Origin: an uncultured Pelagibacteraceae bacterium
Lineage (GTDB): Bacteria; Pseudomonadota; Alphaproteobacteria; Pelagibacterales; Pelagibacteraceae
Direction of reading: 5' to 3'
DNA length: 64,000 nt
NCBI GenBank assembly: GCA_902596915.1
Contig: CACJVQ010000002.1
Location: forward strand, 1-64,000
Part shown: positions 8,773 to 19,569 of the stretch, in pieces
Layout: each line of letters begins with the position of its first letter
How positions within the stretch are numbered: position 1 is the stretch's first letter
Translations under genes and position numbers: made by a program
Notes under the pieces: model-generated
Databases searched by the model: none
Seen by the model: only the letters and a program-made list of their open reading frames with translations
Told to the model about the DNA's origin: nothing

Positions 8773-9011
8773 CCAATTTTATTAAATTTTTAATGATCAA
8801 GATTATAAGGTTTTATCAAATACTTATATCTCCGTATCTAGGTAATAATTGCAGATATCTTCCAACATGTTCTGATTATTTTATTGAAAACATAAAAGAG
8901 AATGGAATTTTAAAAGGAAGTATTAATGGATTTAAAAGAATACTTAGTTGTCATCCGATAAAAATTTTGGGCGGCGGAGAAGGATTTGATCCAGTTAAAA
9001 AGAAAAAGTAA
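8769..9011 (+). CDS. yidD: Membrane protein insertion efficiency factor YidD
   Basis: YQILISPYLGNNCRYLPTCSDYFIENIKENG. Confidence 0.92.
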   Translation: MTNFIKFLMIKIIRFYQILISPYLGNNCRYLPTCSDYFIENIKENGILKGSINGFKRILSCHPIKILGGGEGFDPVKKKK

Positions 9012-9014
9012 TTT

Positions 9015-10697
9015 ATGGATACGAAAAATGTAATTGCCGCAATATCTCTGAGTGCAGCCGTAATAATACTCTATAGTCTATTTTTTGCTCCAGCAGTAGT
9101 AGACCAAAAAGATATTTCTAATGACAAAAATATTACCAATGAAAATTCTTCAACGGATGCACCATCATTAGTTCAGGACGAGGAAACAATTAAAATATCT
9201 AGAAATGAGGCTTTAAAAGAAAATGAAAGAGTTCTTTTTGAAAATGATAAAATTAGAGGCTCAATTTCATTAATCGGATCTTCAATAGACGACTTAACTT
9301 TTAAAAATTATACAAATACTTTAAATGGAGATGATAATGTAATCTTATTAAATCCAAAACAGTCTGATAATGGATATTATGTAGAGACTGGATGGGCAAC
9401 TACCAACAAAAATATTGATTTACCAAACTCAAAATCTCTTTGGAGCATTGAAGGAAGTAACAAACTCACACCTAGTTCGCCAGTGATATTAAGTTGGACT
9501 AACAATCAAAATATTAAATTCTTAAAAGAAATAAGCATAGACAAACAATATCTTTTTAACATCAAACAAACGATAATTAATAGTTCAGATAAAACTTATA
9601 ACTTTTATCCATATGGACAAATTATTAGAAATGTAGCCCCTGATGTAACTAATTTTTATATTTTGCATGAGGGTTTAATTGGAGTTTTTGATGATCAATT
9701 AGTTGAAGAGGACTATGATGATATCGAGGAAAAAAAATATTCTAAAAATGCACAATCTGGATGGCTAGGTATCACTGATAAGTATTGGCTTACTAGTCTT
9801 ATACCCGAAAAAGATAAAAGTTTTAGATCTGATTTTGATTACAAAAATAAGTTCAGAGCAAATTTTATTGAGACGAATGCAACAGAAGTTGGCGCAAACG
9901 AGACAAAAAGTAACTCAATTAGAGTAATAATTGCAGCAAAAGAAGTAAACGTTATTGATGGATATGCTGAGAGTGAAAATATCAATAAGTTTGATTTAGC
10001 AATTGATTGGGGATGGTTTTACTTCATTGTGAAACCTTTATTCTTTGCAATTCAATATTTCTTTAATCTAGCTGGCAATTTTGGAATAGCAATTATAATG
10101 ATAACTGCTTGTATAAGATTAGCATTTTTTCCACTTGCAAATTACTCATTTAGATCCATGGCTAAAATGAAAGTTCTTCAGCCAGAAATGACAAGACTAA
10201 AAGAGTTGCATAAAGAGGATAAAATGAAACTCCAACAAGAAATGATGGCATTATACAAAAGAGAAAAAGTTAATCCAATAAGTGGGTGTCTTCCAATTTT
10301 TATACAGATACCTTTTTTCTTTGCAATTTATAAAGTTTTGTTTGTGACAATTGAGATGAGGCATCAGCCATTTTTTGGTTGGATAAAAGATTTAAGTGAA
10401 AGGGATCCTACATCCATATTTAATTTATTTGGACTAATTCCATGGGATCCTCCTTCTTTTTTACTAATAGGTGTGTGGCCATGCTTAATGGGTGTTTCAA
10501 TGTGGATGCAGCAAAAACTAAATCCAACACCTCCTGATCCTGTTCAAGCGAAAATATTTATGTTCTTTCCGTTATTTTTGACTGTAATACTGGCTCCTTT
10601 CCCAGCAGGACTAGTTATTTACTGGACTATAAATAACATATTAACAATGGCACAGCAGTACATAATAATCAAAAGAACGACTGTCAAAACTGTTTAG
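9015..10697 (+). CDS. yidC: Membrane protein insertase YidC
   Basis: 560 aa, YidC/Oxa1 C-terminus (LKELHKEDKMKLQQEMMALYKREKVNPISGCLPIFIQIPFFFAIYKVL). Confidence 0.95.
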   Translation: MDTKNVIAAISLSAAVIILYSLFFAPAVVDQKDISNDKNITNENSSTDAPSLVQDEETIKISRNEALKENERVLFENDKIRGSISLIGSSIDDLTFKNYTNTLNGDDNVILLNPKQSDNGYYVETGWATTNKNIDLPNSKSLWSIEGSNKLTPSSPVILSWTNNQNIKFLKEISIDKQYLFNIKQTIINSSDKTYNFYPYGQIIRNVAPDVTNFYILHEGLIGVFDDQLVEEDYDDIEEKKYSKNAQSGWLGITDKYWLTSLIPEKDKSFRSDFDYKNKFRANFIETNATEVGANETKSNSIRVIIAAKEVNVIDGYAESENINKFDLAIDWGWFYFIVKPLFFAIQYFFNLAGNFGIAIIMITACIRLAFFPLANYSFRSMAKMKVLQPEMTRLKELHKEDKMKLQQEMMALYKREKVNPISGCLPIFIQIPFFFAIYKVLFVTIEMRHQPFFGWIKDLSERDPTSIFNLFGLIPWDPPSFLLIGVWPCLMGVSMWMQQKLNPTPPDPVQAKIFMFFPLFLTVILAPFPAGLVIYWTINNILTMAQQYIIIKRTTVKTV

Positions 10698-10702
10698 TAG
10701 AA

Positions 10703-11551
10703 ATGGAAATAGAAAAAATAGTACCAAAAGATGGTCCTTCCATCGAAGAGGTTAATAAATATATAGATAAATATAAAAATGAATTAATAGTTATTAAATA
10801 TGGAGGAAACGTTTTTATTGATAGAAATATTTTTAACAATTTTATTTCGGATATAAGTATTCTAAATAAGTTAGGATTATCAATAATAATAGTCCACGGA
10901 GGTGGCCCTAGAATTAAAAGAGAGTTAGAAAAATCAAATATTCAATCAAAATTTATTAGAGGTTTAAGGGTTACGGATGAAAAAATTATAAATATAGTTG
11001 AGGATGTCCTCATTGATTTTAACGAAGACATTGTTAATTCCTTAATTGAAAAAGGATCAAATGCAGTCTCTATAAACACAAAAAAAAATAATGTTATTGA
11101 AGTTACTCCAGAAGCAGAGGAACTTGGATTCGTTGGAAAGCCAAGTAAAATTAATATAAATATAATAAAAGATATAATAAAGGAAAGTTCAGTTCCAATA
11201 ATATCACCTTTAGGTTTAGGTAAAAATAATCAAACATTTAATATTAACGGAGATACGGCTGCTGGTGCTATAGCTAAATCTTTGAAATGTAGAAGATTAT
11301 TATTAATGACCAATGTTGAAGGTGTACTTGATAAAGAAAAAAAGCTCATTGAGGAAATTACGTCATCTGAAATTTTAGAGATGATAAATAATGAAATTAT
11401 AACAGAAGGCATGATTCCTAAAATTAACACCTGCTTAGATGCAGTAATGAATGGAGTTACTGGTGTTGGAATTATTGATGGAAGAAAAAAACATTCAATT
11501 CTTTTTGAATTATTCTCAGATAAAGGTGCTGGTACATTAATAAGAAAATGA
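10703..11551 (+). CDS. argB: Acetylglutamate kinase
   Basis: VIKYGGNVF..., IIIVHGGGPRIKRELEK, NINGDTAAGAIA, GMIPKINTCLDAV. Confidence 0.94.
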   Translation: MEIEKIVPKDGPSIEEVNKYIDKYKNELIVIKYGGNVFIDRNIFNNFISDISILNKLGLSIIIVHGGGPRIKRELEKSNIQSKFIRGLRVTDEKIINIVEDVLIDFNEDIVNSLIEKGSNAVSINTKKNNVIEVTPEAEELGFVGKPSKININIIKDIIKESSVPIISPLGLGKNNQTFNINGDTAAGAIAKSLKCRRLLLMTNVEGVLDKEKKLIEEITSSEILEMINNEIITEGMIPKINTCLDAVMNGVTGVGIIDGRKKHSILFELFSDKGAGTLIRK

Positions 11552-12210
11552 AAAATATAAAAAATATTTTATTTGATTGTGATGGTGTTCTTTATCAGGA
11601 TTTAGAATCTGTATTTGGTCAAGTAAGTAAAAGAATGACACAATACATTTCTGAAAAATTAAAAATTAACTTAGTTGAAGCTAAAAAATTACAAACTGAC
11701 TACTTTTATAAATATAATACAAGTCTAAATGGATTAATGATACATCATGATATTCCTCCTAAAGAGTTTTTAAATTTTGTACATGACATTGACCTATCTT
11801 TTATGGAAAAGGATTTAGTTTTGAGAGGTGAAATAGAAAAGTTGGATTTAAGAAAGTTCGTTTTTACCAATGGTTCTAGGGAGCATGTTAGTAATATAAC
11901 TACACATTTGGGGATTGATGATCTCTTTGAGAATGTATTTGATATAGTTGATGCGGAATATAACCCAAAACCTGCAGCGAAAGCATTCGATCTGATGGTA
12001 CAAAAATTTGATATCGACCCAAAAGAAACAATTTATATTGAAGATATTGCAAAAAACTTGTCAATTGGTAAGGAAAGAGGAGCTACGACAGTCTGGCTAA
12101 TCAATAATGAATATTGGGGTAAAAAAGAATCTGATAAAGACTATATTGACTATAAAATAGAAAATCTCTCTTTATTTTTAAAAGAAATAAGGTTATTAAA
12201 AAACTCATAA
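11548..12210 (+). CDS. HAD-family hydrolase (pyrimidine 5'-nucleotidase type)
   Basis: DCDGVLYQDLES, FVFTNGSREHV, EDIAKNLSIGKERGATTVW; between argB and dapD. Confidence 0.85.
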   Translation: MKNIKNILFDCDGVLYQDLESVFGQVSKRMTQYISEKLKINLVEAKKLQTDYFYKYNTSLNGLMIHHDIPPKEFLNFVHDIDLSFMEKDLVLRGEIEKLDLRKFVFTNGSREHVSNITTHLGIDDLFENVFDIVDAEYNPKPAAKAFDLMVQKFDIDPKETIYIEDIAKNLSIGKERGATTVWLINNEYWGKKESDKDYIDYKIENLSLFLKEIRLLKNS

Positions 12211-12213
12211 ATT

Positions 12214-13041
12214 ATGAGTATAGAAAATGTAATAAATGAAGCTTGGGAAAAAAGGGATCAAATAAATCCTGCTTCAGATCAGTCTTTAAAAGATACCATA
12301 AATCAAGTTATTGATGATTTAGATAGTGGAAAGTCACGAGTTGCTGAAAAAATAAATGGTGAATGGATAACTCATCAACATTTGAAAAAAGCAATCATGT
12401 TAAGTTTTAGATTATATCCAATGGAGAATTTAAACGGTCCATATAGTAGTTGGTATGATAAAGCTCATTTACTAAAGGGTAAGACTGCAGGATGGACAAA
12501 AGAAGATCATGAGAAAGCAGGTTTTAGAATGGTGCCTAACTCACCAGTAAGAAAAGGAAGTTTTGTTGGCAAGAATGCAGTTTTAATGCCATGCTACGTT
12601 AACATTGGGGCATACATAGACGAAGGAACAATGATTGATACATTTGCAAGAGCAGGTAGCTGTAGCCAAATTGGAAAAAATTGTCATATCTCAGCAGGTT
12701 CAGGTGTAGGTGGAGTATTAGAACCCGCGCAAGCTCTGCCAACTATTATCGAGGATAATGTTTTTTTAGGCGCGATGTCTGAAGTTGTAGAGGGTGTAAT
12801 TGTAGGAGAAGGATCCGTACTGAGTATGGGCATGTACATAGGACAATCTACAAAAATTGTTAATAGAAAAACTGGAGAAATTACTTATGGAAAAATTCCT
12901 CCTTATTCAGTTGTGGTTCCAGGTTCACTTCCTGATAAAAATAACCCAACTGCACCTTCACTATATTGTGCTGTAATAATTAAGCAAGTAGATGAAAAGA
13001 CAAGATCTAAAACTTCTATTAACGATCTCTTGAGAGAATAA
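12214..13041 (+). CDS. dapD: 2,3,4,5-tetrahydropyridine-2,6-dicarboxylate N-succinyltransferase
   Basis: Hexapeptide-repeat protein; [66 protein letters not shown]. Confidence 0.95.
   Translation: MSIENVINEAWEKRDQINPASDQSLKDTINQVIDDLDSGKSRVAEKINGEWITHQHLKKAIMLSFRLYPMENLNGPYSSWYDKAHLLKGKTAGWTKEDHEKAGFRMVPNSPVRKGSFVGKNAVLMPCYVNIGAYIDEGTMIDTFARAGSCSQIGKNCHISAGSGVGGVLEPAQALPTIIEDNVFLGAMSEVVEGVIVGEGSVLSMGMYIGQSTKIVNRKTGEITYGKIPPYSVVVPGSLPDKNNPTAPSLYCAVIIKQVDEKTRSKTSINDLLRE
12249..12283 (+). repeat. 35-nt tract in dapD, exact inverted copy of 4694-4728 in hisD
   Basis: AAAAAGGGATCAAATAAATCCTGCTTCAGATCAGT, identical to the reverse complement of 4694-4728. Confidence 0.95.
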
Positions 13042-13046
13042 TTTCG

Positions 13047-14204
13047 ATGAAAATTATAAATGAACTTCAGTTAGCTAAAGAGCTAATTAGATTTCCGACT
13101 GTAACTCCTATAGATGCTGGAATAATGAAATTTTTGGAAAAAAAATTAAAAAAACTTGGATTTAAAACTAAAATTCTAGAATTCAAAGAAAAAGGAAATG
13201 CTCCAGTTAAAAATCTATATGCAAGATTAGGGAGCAAGAGTCCTAATTTTTGTTATGCTGGACATCTTGATGTTGTTCCTGCTGGAAATTTAAGAGATTG
13301 GACAGTAAATCCATTTAAACCATCAATTAAAAATGGACATTTAATTGGAAGAGGTGCAAATGATATGAAAAGCTCAATAGCTGCATTTGTTTCTGCTATA
13401 AGCGTTTTTGTTGAGAAAAATAAAGGATTTAATGGATCGATAAGTCTTTTAATCACCGGAGATGAGGAAGGTGTTGCCATCAATGGAACCAAAAAAGTTG
13501 TAGACTATTTAAAAAAGAAACGAGAGAAAATAGATTTTTGCTTGGTTGGAGAGCCAACAAATCCTAACAAATTAGGTGAAATGATTAAAATTGGTCGAAG
13601 AGGAAGTATGAACGGTCGATTAACAATTACAGGAGTTCAAGGGCATGTAGCATATCCTCATAGAGCAAATAACCCTTCAACTGCTCTAGTGAGAATACTT
13701 AAAGAACTAAAAGATTTACGATTTGACAAAGGCACGAAGGATTTTCAACCCACAAATCTTGAAATTACAAAAATTAATATAAATAATTCCGCAGACAATG
13801 TAATTCCAGGTCTTGCATATGCTTCATTTAATATAAGATTTAATAATATGCATACTTCAAATTCCATTAAAAAAAAAATTAATAAAATTTTGAAAAAAAT
13901 ATGTAATAAAACTAAATCTAAATATAAAATTGATTATAGTGTTTCAGGTGAAGCTTTTCTTACAAAGCCTAATAGTACAACATTTATGATACAAAATGTT
14001 ATTAAAAAAGTTACTAAAATAAAACCTAAACTTTCAACTACTGGAGGTACATCAGACGCAAGGTTCATTAGGAAAATAGCTCCTTGTTTAGAATTTGGCT
14101 TAGTAGGAAAAACTATGCATAAAGTTGATGAGGCTGTCTCACTAACCGATTTAAAAAAATTAAGTTTAATATATTCAAAAGTTTTAAAAAATTATTTTAA
14201 GTGA
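13047..14204 (+). CDS. dapE: Succinyl-diaminopimelate desuccinylase
   Basis: M20 peptidase family, YAGHLDVVPAG, GRGANDMKSS, TGDEEG; adjacent to dapD. Confidence 0.93.
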   Translation: MKIINELQLAKELIRFPTVTPIDAGIMKFLEKKLKKLGFKTKILEFKEKGNAPVKNLYARLGSKSPNFCYAGHLDVVPAGNLRDWTVNPFKPSIKNGHLIGRGANDMKSSIAAFVSAISVFVEKNKGFNGSISLLITGDEEGVAINGTKKVVDYLKKKREKIDFCLVGEPTNPNKLGEMIKIGRRGSMNGRLTITGVQGHVAYPHRANNPSTALVRILKELKDLRFDKGTKDFQPTNLEITKININNSADNVIPGLAYASFNIRFNNMHTSNSIKKKINKILKKICNKTKSKYKIDYSVSGEAFLTKPNSTTFMIQNVIKKVTKIKPKLSTTGGTSDARFIRKIAPCLEFGLVGKTMHKVDEAVSLTDLKKLSLIYSKVLKNYFK

Positions 14205-15130
14205 AGACTGGTCTAATCACTTCAGATACTTATAAAAACCACAATACTGGAAATGGCCATCCAGAAAAAATTGATAGGGTTACCGCAATAATTGATAACT
14301 TTAAAAAAGTAGATAACAAAAATCTTATATGGAAAAGACCAAATAAATTTGATGAATTTTTTTTAAATAAAACCCATTCAATAGAATATATTAATCATGT
14401 TAAACAGTCTTTTCCAAAAAAAGGTTTAGTATTTTTAGATGGTGATACAATTGTTTCCCCTGGTAGTAAAGATGCTACTAAAGATGCCGTAGGTTCAATT
14501 ATTACAGCAATAGATGGAGTACAAAATAAAGAATTTAAGAATGCTTTTTGTGCTGTAAGACCTCCCGGTCATCATGCAGAAAAAGAAAAGGCTATGGGAT
14601 TTTGTATTTACAATAATGTAGCCGTTGGTGCTAATTATCTTATTGAAAAGTATAAATACAAAAAAATTGCAATAATTGATTTTGATGTTCACCATGGTAA
14701 TGGAACTCAAGATATTTTTTATGATAATGAAAAGGTATTATATATTTCTACTCATCAATACCCTTATTACCCCGGCTCAGGTTCAAATGAGGAAAATGGA
14801 AAATTTAATAATGTATTAAATATTCCATTAGAAGCTGGAACAACATCTGAAGAATATTTGAATGCTTATGAAAATGTTTTAACTAAAATAAAGCAGTTTA
14901 AACCTGAATTTTTGTTATTTTCTGCGGGTTTTGATGCACATATTGACGATCCGTTAGCACAACTGAGATTAAGTACAGAGGATTTTTATAAAATTACCAA
15001 AAGGACTTTGGAATATTCTAAATCTTTTTGTAACGGAAGGGTCGTTTCAATTCTTGAAGGCGGTTATGATCTTAAAGCCTTACAAAATAGTACTCAAAGG
15101 CATGTTGATGCGTTGTTAGAATTTAATTGA
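14201..15130 (+). CDS. Histone deacetylase superfamily protein (acetylpolyamine amidohydrolase/HDAC-like)
   Basis: AVRPPGHHAEKEKAMGFCIYNNVAVGA, IIDFDVHHGNGTQDIFY, LFSAGFDAH, ILEGGYDL; GTG start overlapping dapE stop. Confidence 0.9.
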   Translation: MKTGLITSDTYKNHNTGNGHPEKIDRVTAIIDNFKKVDNKNLIWKRPNKFDEFFLNKTHSIEYINHVKQSFPKKGLVFLDGDTIVSPGSKDATKDAVGSIITAIDGVQNKEFKNAFCAVRPPGHHAEKEKAMGFCIYNNVAVGANYLIEKYKYKKIAIIDFDVHHGNGTQDIFYDNEKVLYISTHQYPYYPGSGSNEENGKFNNVLNIPLEAGTTSEEYLNAYENVLTKIKQFKPEFLLFSAGFDAHIDDPLAQLRLSTEDFYKITKRTLEYSKSFCNGRVVSILEGGYDLKALQNSTQRHVDALLEFN

Positions 15131-15161
15131 TAATATTTTTTTAAGCACTAAACACAAACAT

Positions 15162-15635
15162 ATGAAACTATATAAGATTAAAAAGTCTGATATTGATAAA
15201 AAAGGTAAAGGACTTTACGCCACAAGAGATATAAAGGAAGGTGAAAAAATAATAGATTATATTGGTAAATTAATTACCAAAAAACAAACTGAGAATTCTG
15301 ACAAATACGATAACAGTAAGCCAATATATTTATTTACAGTAAATAAAAGATATGATCTCGATGGAGATTTCCCATGGAATACAGCTGGTCTAATAAATCA
15401 TTCATGTGAAAATAATTGTGACTACGATGGCAAGGGGCTTAAAATTTGGGTTAAGGCAATAAAAGATATTAAAAAAGGTGAGGAATTAACTTGTGACTAT
15501 GGATTTGGTTATGACAAAGATTACAAACAATTTCCTTGTAAATGTAAGTCAAAAAATTGTTGTGGCTATATTGTAAGAGCAGAATCAAGGTGGAGAATTA
15601 ATAAAAAATTCTCAATGGGTAATAGGAAAAATTAG
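15162..15635 (+). CDS. SET domain-containing protein (putative lysine methyltransferase)
   Basis: GKGLYATRDIKEGEKIIDYIGK, LINHSCENNC, GEELTCDYGF and Cys-rich post-SET CKCKSKNCCGYI. Confidence 0.9.
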   Translation: MKLYKIKKSDIDKKGKGLYATRDIKEGEKIIDYIGKLITKKQTENSDKYDNSKPIYLFTVNKRYDLDGDFPWNTAGLINHSCENNCDYDGKGLKIWVKAIKDIKKGEELTCDYGFGYDKDYKQFPCKCKSKNCCGYIVRAESRWRINKKFSMGNRKN

Positions 15636-16372
15636 TATAAAACTTTTTTCAAAAATAATCCTTCTGCTGGTGCTGGCGGAGCGCATAAATTTCTATTTTT
15701 TGATTTAATTACGCTTGTAAATTTTTTTAATGTCCATTTTTTTTCACCAATATATTTTAAACAACCAACCATTGATCTAACTTGTTGTTTTAAAAATGAT
15801 TGAGATCTAAACTCTAATTCAATTTTGTTTTTTGTCTTTTTAATTTTAACTAATTTAATCGATCTTATTGGGCTCTTTGCATTACATCCAGATGCTCTAA
15901 AAGTTGAAAAATCATGAGTTCCAATTAACTTTTTTGCTGCTTTTTTCATTATCTCTAATTCTAGGTTTTTAATAACAAACCATCCTCGCTTATTTTGAAG
16001 GATCGGTTTACTTAATTGATTAAAAATAACATATTTATAAACTCTCTCTTTTGCAGAAAAACGTGCATGAAATTTCATATTTTTTCTTTTTATTTTTAAA
16101 ATGGCTATTTCGTATTTATTTAAAAAATAATTAATTGATTTTAAAAATTTATTTAAATTTTGTATTTTTGCAGTGACATCAAAATGTGCAGATTGTTCAA
16201 TTGCATGAACTCCGGAATCTGTTCTTCCCGAACCAATAAGTGTAATTTTTTCATTTAAAAGATATGAAATTTTTTTTTGAATTAATCCTTGTATAGTTTT
16301 GCCTTTTGATTGTACCTGCCAACCTATGAAAGAAGACCCAACATATTCAATTAGAATTTGATATCTAAACAT
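15632..16372 (-). CDS. truA: tRNA pseudouridine(38-40) synthase
   Basis: MFRYQILIEYVGSSFIGWQVQ, GSGRTDSGVHAIEQSAHFD. Confidence 0.94.
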   Translation of the reverse strand: MFRYQILIEYVGSSFIGWQVQSKGKTIQGLIQKKISYLLNEKITLIGSGRTDSGVHAIEQSAHFDVTAKIQNLNKFLKSINYFLNKYEIAILKIKRKNMKFHARFSAKERVYKYVIFNQLSKPILQNKRGWFVIKNLELEIMKKAAKKLIGTHDFSTFRASGCNAKSPIRSIKLVKIKKTKNKIELEFRSQSFLKQQVRSMVGCLKYIGEKKWTLKKFTSVIKSKNRNLCAPPAPAEGLFLKKVLY

Positions 16373-16374
16373 GT

Positions 16375-17295
16375 TTAATTCAAATCAGTGCCTTTAGTAA
16401 TTTGGCTACCACGCAGAAATTCCTTAGTTTTTTGAACTGTTTTACCTTGTCTTTGTATCTCAATAATCTTTATTGAATTTTCACCACAACCAATTTCAAA
16501 ATTATCTGATAAGACATATCCTGATTTTCCACTTAAAATTGATTTTTCTGCTTTTAGTATCTTGTATCTTTCCCCTTTAAATTCAAACCAGCCTCCTGGA
16601 TTAGGATATAGACCATTAATTTTTCCTATTATTTTTAAATTACTGTCCTCCCAATTTATTTTTCCTTCTTCTTTTTTAATTTTTTTTGCGTATGTAGATT
16701 TACTATGATCTTGTTCTTTAAAATGTGCTTTGTTATCAAATATATCATCAATATTTTGTAGTATTTTTTCAGATGCTAAATTACTTAATCTTTGAGATAA
16801 ATCCTCAGCATTTTCATTTTCTAAAATATTTATTGAATATTGATTACAGACGGGACCAGAATCTAAACCCTCATTAATTTTCATTATAGAAATACCTGTT
16901 GATGTTTCATTTTCCATAATTGCTCTTTGAATGGGAGCTGCACCTCGTAATTTTGGTAAAAGTGAATAATGAATATTTATCCATCCATATTTTGAAATTT
17001 CTAAAATATCTTTTTTAAGAATCTGCCCGTAAGCAACAACGATACCTAAACCTATATTTTGTTTATGAAGAAAGTTTTTTTCTTCAGTATTATCTAATAC
17101 AATTGGAGTTCTAACAGGAATATTTAATATATCAGCCATTATATGAACAGGTGACTTATTTAATCTGTGCCCTCTGTTTGATGCTACAGGTGGTTGAGTA
17201 TAAACAACCTCAATATCAAAACCATTTTGATACAATGATTTAAGTATTTGCCCAGAAATGGTGGGGGTACCCATGAAAGCAATTTTTTTGCTCAT
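16375..17295 (-). CDS. fmt: Methionyl-tRNA formyltransferase
   Basis: IAFMGTPTISGQILKSL, INIHYSLLPKLRGAAPIQRAI. Confidence 0.94.
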   Translation of the reverse strand: MSKKIAFMGTPTISGQILKSLYQNGFDIEVVYTQPPVASNRGHRLNKSPVHIMADILNIPVRTPIVLDNTEEKNFLHKQNIGLGIVVAYGQILKKDILEISKYGWINIHYSLLPKLRGAAPIQRAIMENETSTGISIMKINEGLDSGPVCNQYSINILENENAEDLSQRLSNLASEKILQNIDDIFDNKAHFKEQDHSKSTYAKKIKKEEGKINWEDSNLKIIGKINGLYPNPGGWFEFKGERYKILKAEKSILSGKSGYVLSDNFEIGCGENSIKIIEIQRQGKTVQKTKEFLRGSQITKGTDLN

Positions 17296-17816
17296 TAAAC
17301 AATAATTCTATCAGGAGGATTTTTTCTTTTTGATAATTTTTTAACAATCATTGTTTTTTTCAATTTTGATAAGTAATCTATAAATAAAATTCCTTCAAGA
17401 TGATCCATTTCGTGCTGTATACAAGTTGCAAGGAGCCCGTCGGCTTCTAAAATTTTATTTTCTCCATTATAATCTAAATATTCAACCTCACAATATTTAG
17501 GTCTATCAACTTCCGCGAAATAATCTGGGACAGATAAACAACCTTCTTCATATGTTGTTTTTTCTTCATCTTTGTTTTTAATTGTTGGATTTACAAAATA
17601 CATTGGATTTTTCTCCCCATCTTTTGAAATATCCATTACTATAATCCTTTTGGGAATACCAATTTGAATTGCTGCTAATCCAATACCATTAGCTGCATAC
17701 ATTGTTTCCAACATATCATCCATTAACTTTCTTTCTTCTTTACCCACAGATAACACTGGTTTTGAGACTTGTCTTAAAATCTCATTAGGTTCAGTTATAA
17801 TAGTTTTTATTGTCAT
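17295..17816 (-). CDS. def: Peptide deformylase
   Basis: GIGLAAIQIG, EEGCLSVPDY, QHEMDHLEGILF. Confidence 0.95.
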   Translation of the reverse strand: MTIKTIITEPNEILRQVSKPVLSVGKEERKLMDDMLETMYAANGIGLAAIQIGIPKRIIVMDISKDGEKNPMYFVNPTIKNKDEEKTTYEEGCLSVPDYFAEVDRPKYCEVEYLDYNGENKILEADGLLATCIQHEMDHLEGILFIDYLSKLKKTMIVKKLSKRKNPPDRIIV

Positions 17817-17832
17817 GATTGATTGAGGTATT

Positions 17833-19569
17833 TTAAACTTTTAATGGAAGAATTTCCAACAATAGTTCGTTTCTCAAGCTAATTAATTTTGTTCTATTCA
17901 TAATTTCAATTACAAAATTTAGTGACTCACTGTTTAATTCATTCAATTCTTTTTCACCAATAATCTCAACTAATTTTAATAGTATCATGCCAGATTCCTT
18001 ATTCTCAATCATTTTGTCAATTTCTGAATTTAATTCAGATTTGTATTGAGAAAGTTCATCAATTTGATCTATTTGAATTCCATCTGATCTCAATGATTGT
18101 AGTAATACAACATCTTTAAAGTTAAAAGAGTAATTTTTATCTTTTTTCATCTTTGATAACAAATTGTCAGTTAATTTTTGTGTTTTAGGTAAGCTTTGTT
18201 TGTTCAAAAAATAATTTAATACTTTTGATTGATGAAAAACTTCATTATTAAACTTAATTTTATTTTTTCTATTTTCCTCAGTAATTAGATTGGTTTGATA
18301 GAAGTCAGAAAACTTTGGGGGAATTTCTTTTTTGTCCATTTTTTTTAATAACTTAGATAGTTCATCGTCAAATGATTTTTTATAATTTGAGTTTTCGAAG
18401 GAATTATTCAATTTTGACAATAATGAAAGTTTATTTTCTAGATTATCTGTTAATAAAAACCTCTGATACATTAAAGCCCTTCCTTCATAATCTGGTAAGT
18501 TTTTTAATGCGTCTTCGTAATTAATAAGATCATCAATTTCATATTGGAATTTTTTGTACAAGTTCAACAGATCACTTTCATCAAAAATACCTTCACTAGT
18601 TGCTTTCTCTAAAAACTTAACCTGATCAATATCACTGAGATTAAAATCATTTAAATTTTTAAGCAAATTCGAGTTAGACAAATATTTCCAAATAAATTCA
18701 TCAGAATCTACGGATGGATAGTATAAAAAATTCTTATCTGTTTTGTGAGATAGGTGAAAATAAAGAACATTTTCATCAGACAATATAAAGTTATTATCCT
18801 CATATCCCATCAATACTTCAAACTTTTTAACAAAAAAGTCATTCAAAGAATCTAGCTCAGAGTTAAGATCAAACAACAACTGAGCCTCATCTTTTTTATT
18901 CTGAGTTATTAAACAATAAATTTTGAAATATGTTAAGTATTCATCAGTTATTAAACTTAAACTATCAATAGCAGAACATGAATTTTCTATTTTGTTTAAT
19001 GACAAATAATAATCAGCTACATGTTTTATGAGTCTTTCTTTATCTTTTATTGATGAATTTTTTTGAATAAATTCTTCAACTAAATCAAAATCTTTTTTTT
19101 TAATTAGATGGTCAAGTGTAAAATTTTCGAATTCATTTAATGAAAAATTTTGATTTGGAACATAAGAGTTTGTTAACAATGCTACATCCATTAACCTTTC
19201 AGAGAAACTTGATAAATTTTTAGACTGTATTTTTTCCAGTAACTTTTTAATTTTTATTCCATCAGTCTTTGACCACATATCTAGATTTAGATCATTGTCA
19301 TCAGGGTCAAATAATCCAGCTAATAAAATATTAGAATTATCTAAATTTTGATCTACTACAATATTCTCATCAGAAAGTTTTAATTTAACGCCTTCAAGCT
19401 GACCTGTATTAATAGATGTATCTACATTATTTTTTGATTCAGTATTTTTAATCTCTTTTTTTTCTATTTCTGACCAAATCTCTTTAACTTCCTGAGCCTG
19501 GGCTGACAGAACAATCAAAAAAAAAGAAGCAGAAATTAAAATCTTACTTAATTGTTTTGAAATTTTCAT
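17833..19569 (-). CDS. Large exported hypothetical protein
   Basis: N-terminal signal peptide MKISKQLSKILISASFFLIVLSAQAQ; long, no recognised motif; ATG at 19569 preferred over the longer track start. Confidence 0.65.
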   Translation of the reverse strand: MKISKQLSKILISASFFLIVLSAQAQEVKEIWSEIEKKEIKNTESKNNVDTSINTGQLEGVKLKLSDENIVVDQNLDNSNILLAGLFDPDDNDLNLDMWSKTDGIKIKKLLEKIQSKNLSSFSERLMDVALLTNSYVPNQNFSLNEFENFTLDHLIKKKDFDLVEEFIQKNSSIKDKERLIKHVADYYLSLNKIENSCSAIDSLSLITDEYLTYFKIYCLITQNKKDEAQLLFDLNSELDSLNDFFVKKFEVLMGYEDNNFILSDENVLYFHLSHKTDKNFLYYPSVDSDEFIWKYLSNSNLLKNLNDFNLSDIDQVKFLEKATSEGIFDESDLLNLYKKFQYEIDDLINYEDALKNLPDYEGRALMYQRFLLTDNLENKLSLLSKLNNSFENSNYKKSFDDELSKLLKKMDKKEIPPKFSDFYQTNLITEENRKNKIKFNNEVFHQSKVLNYFLNKQSLPKTQKLTDNLLSKMKKDKNYSFNFKDVVLLQSLRSDGIQIDQIDELSQYKSELNSEIDKMIENKESGMILLKLVEIIGEKELNELNSESLNFVIEIMNRTKLISLRNELLLEILPLKV

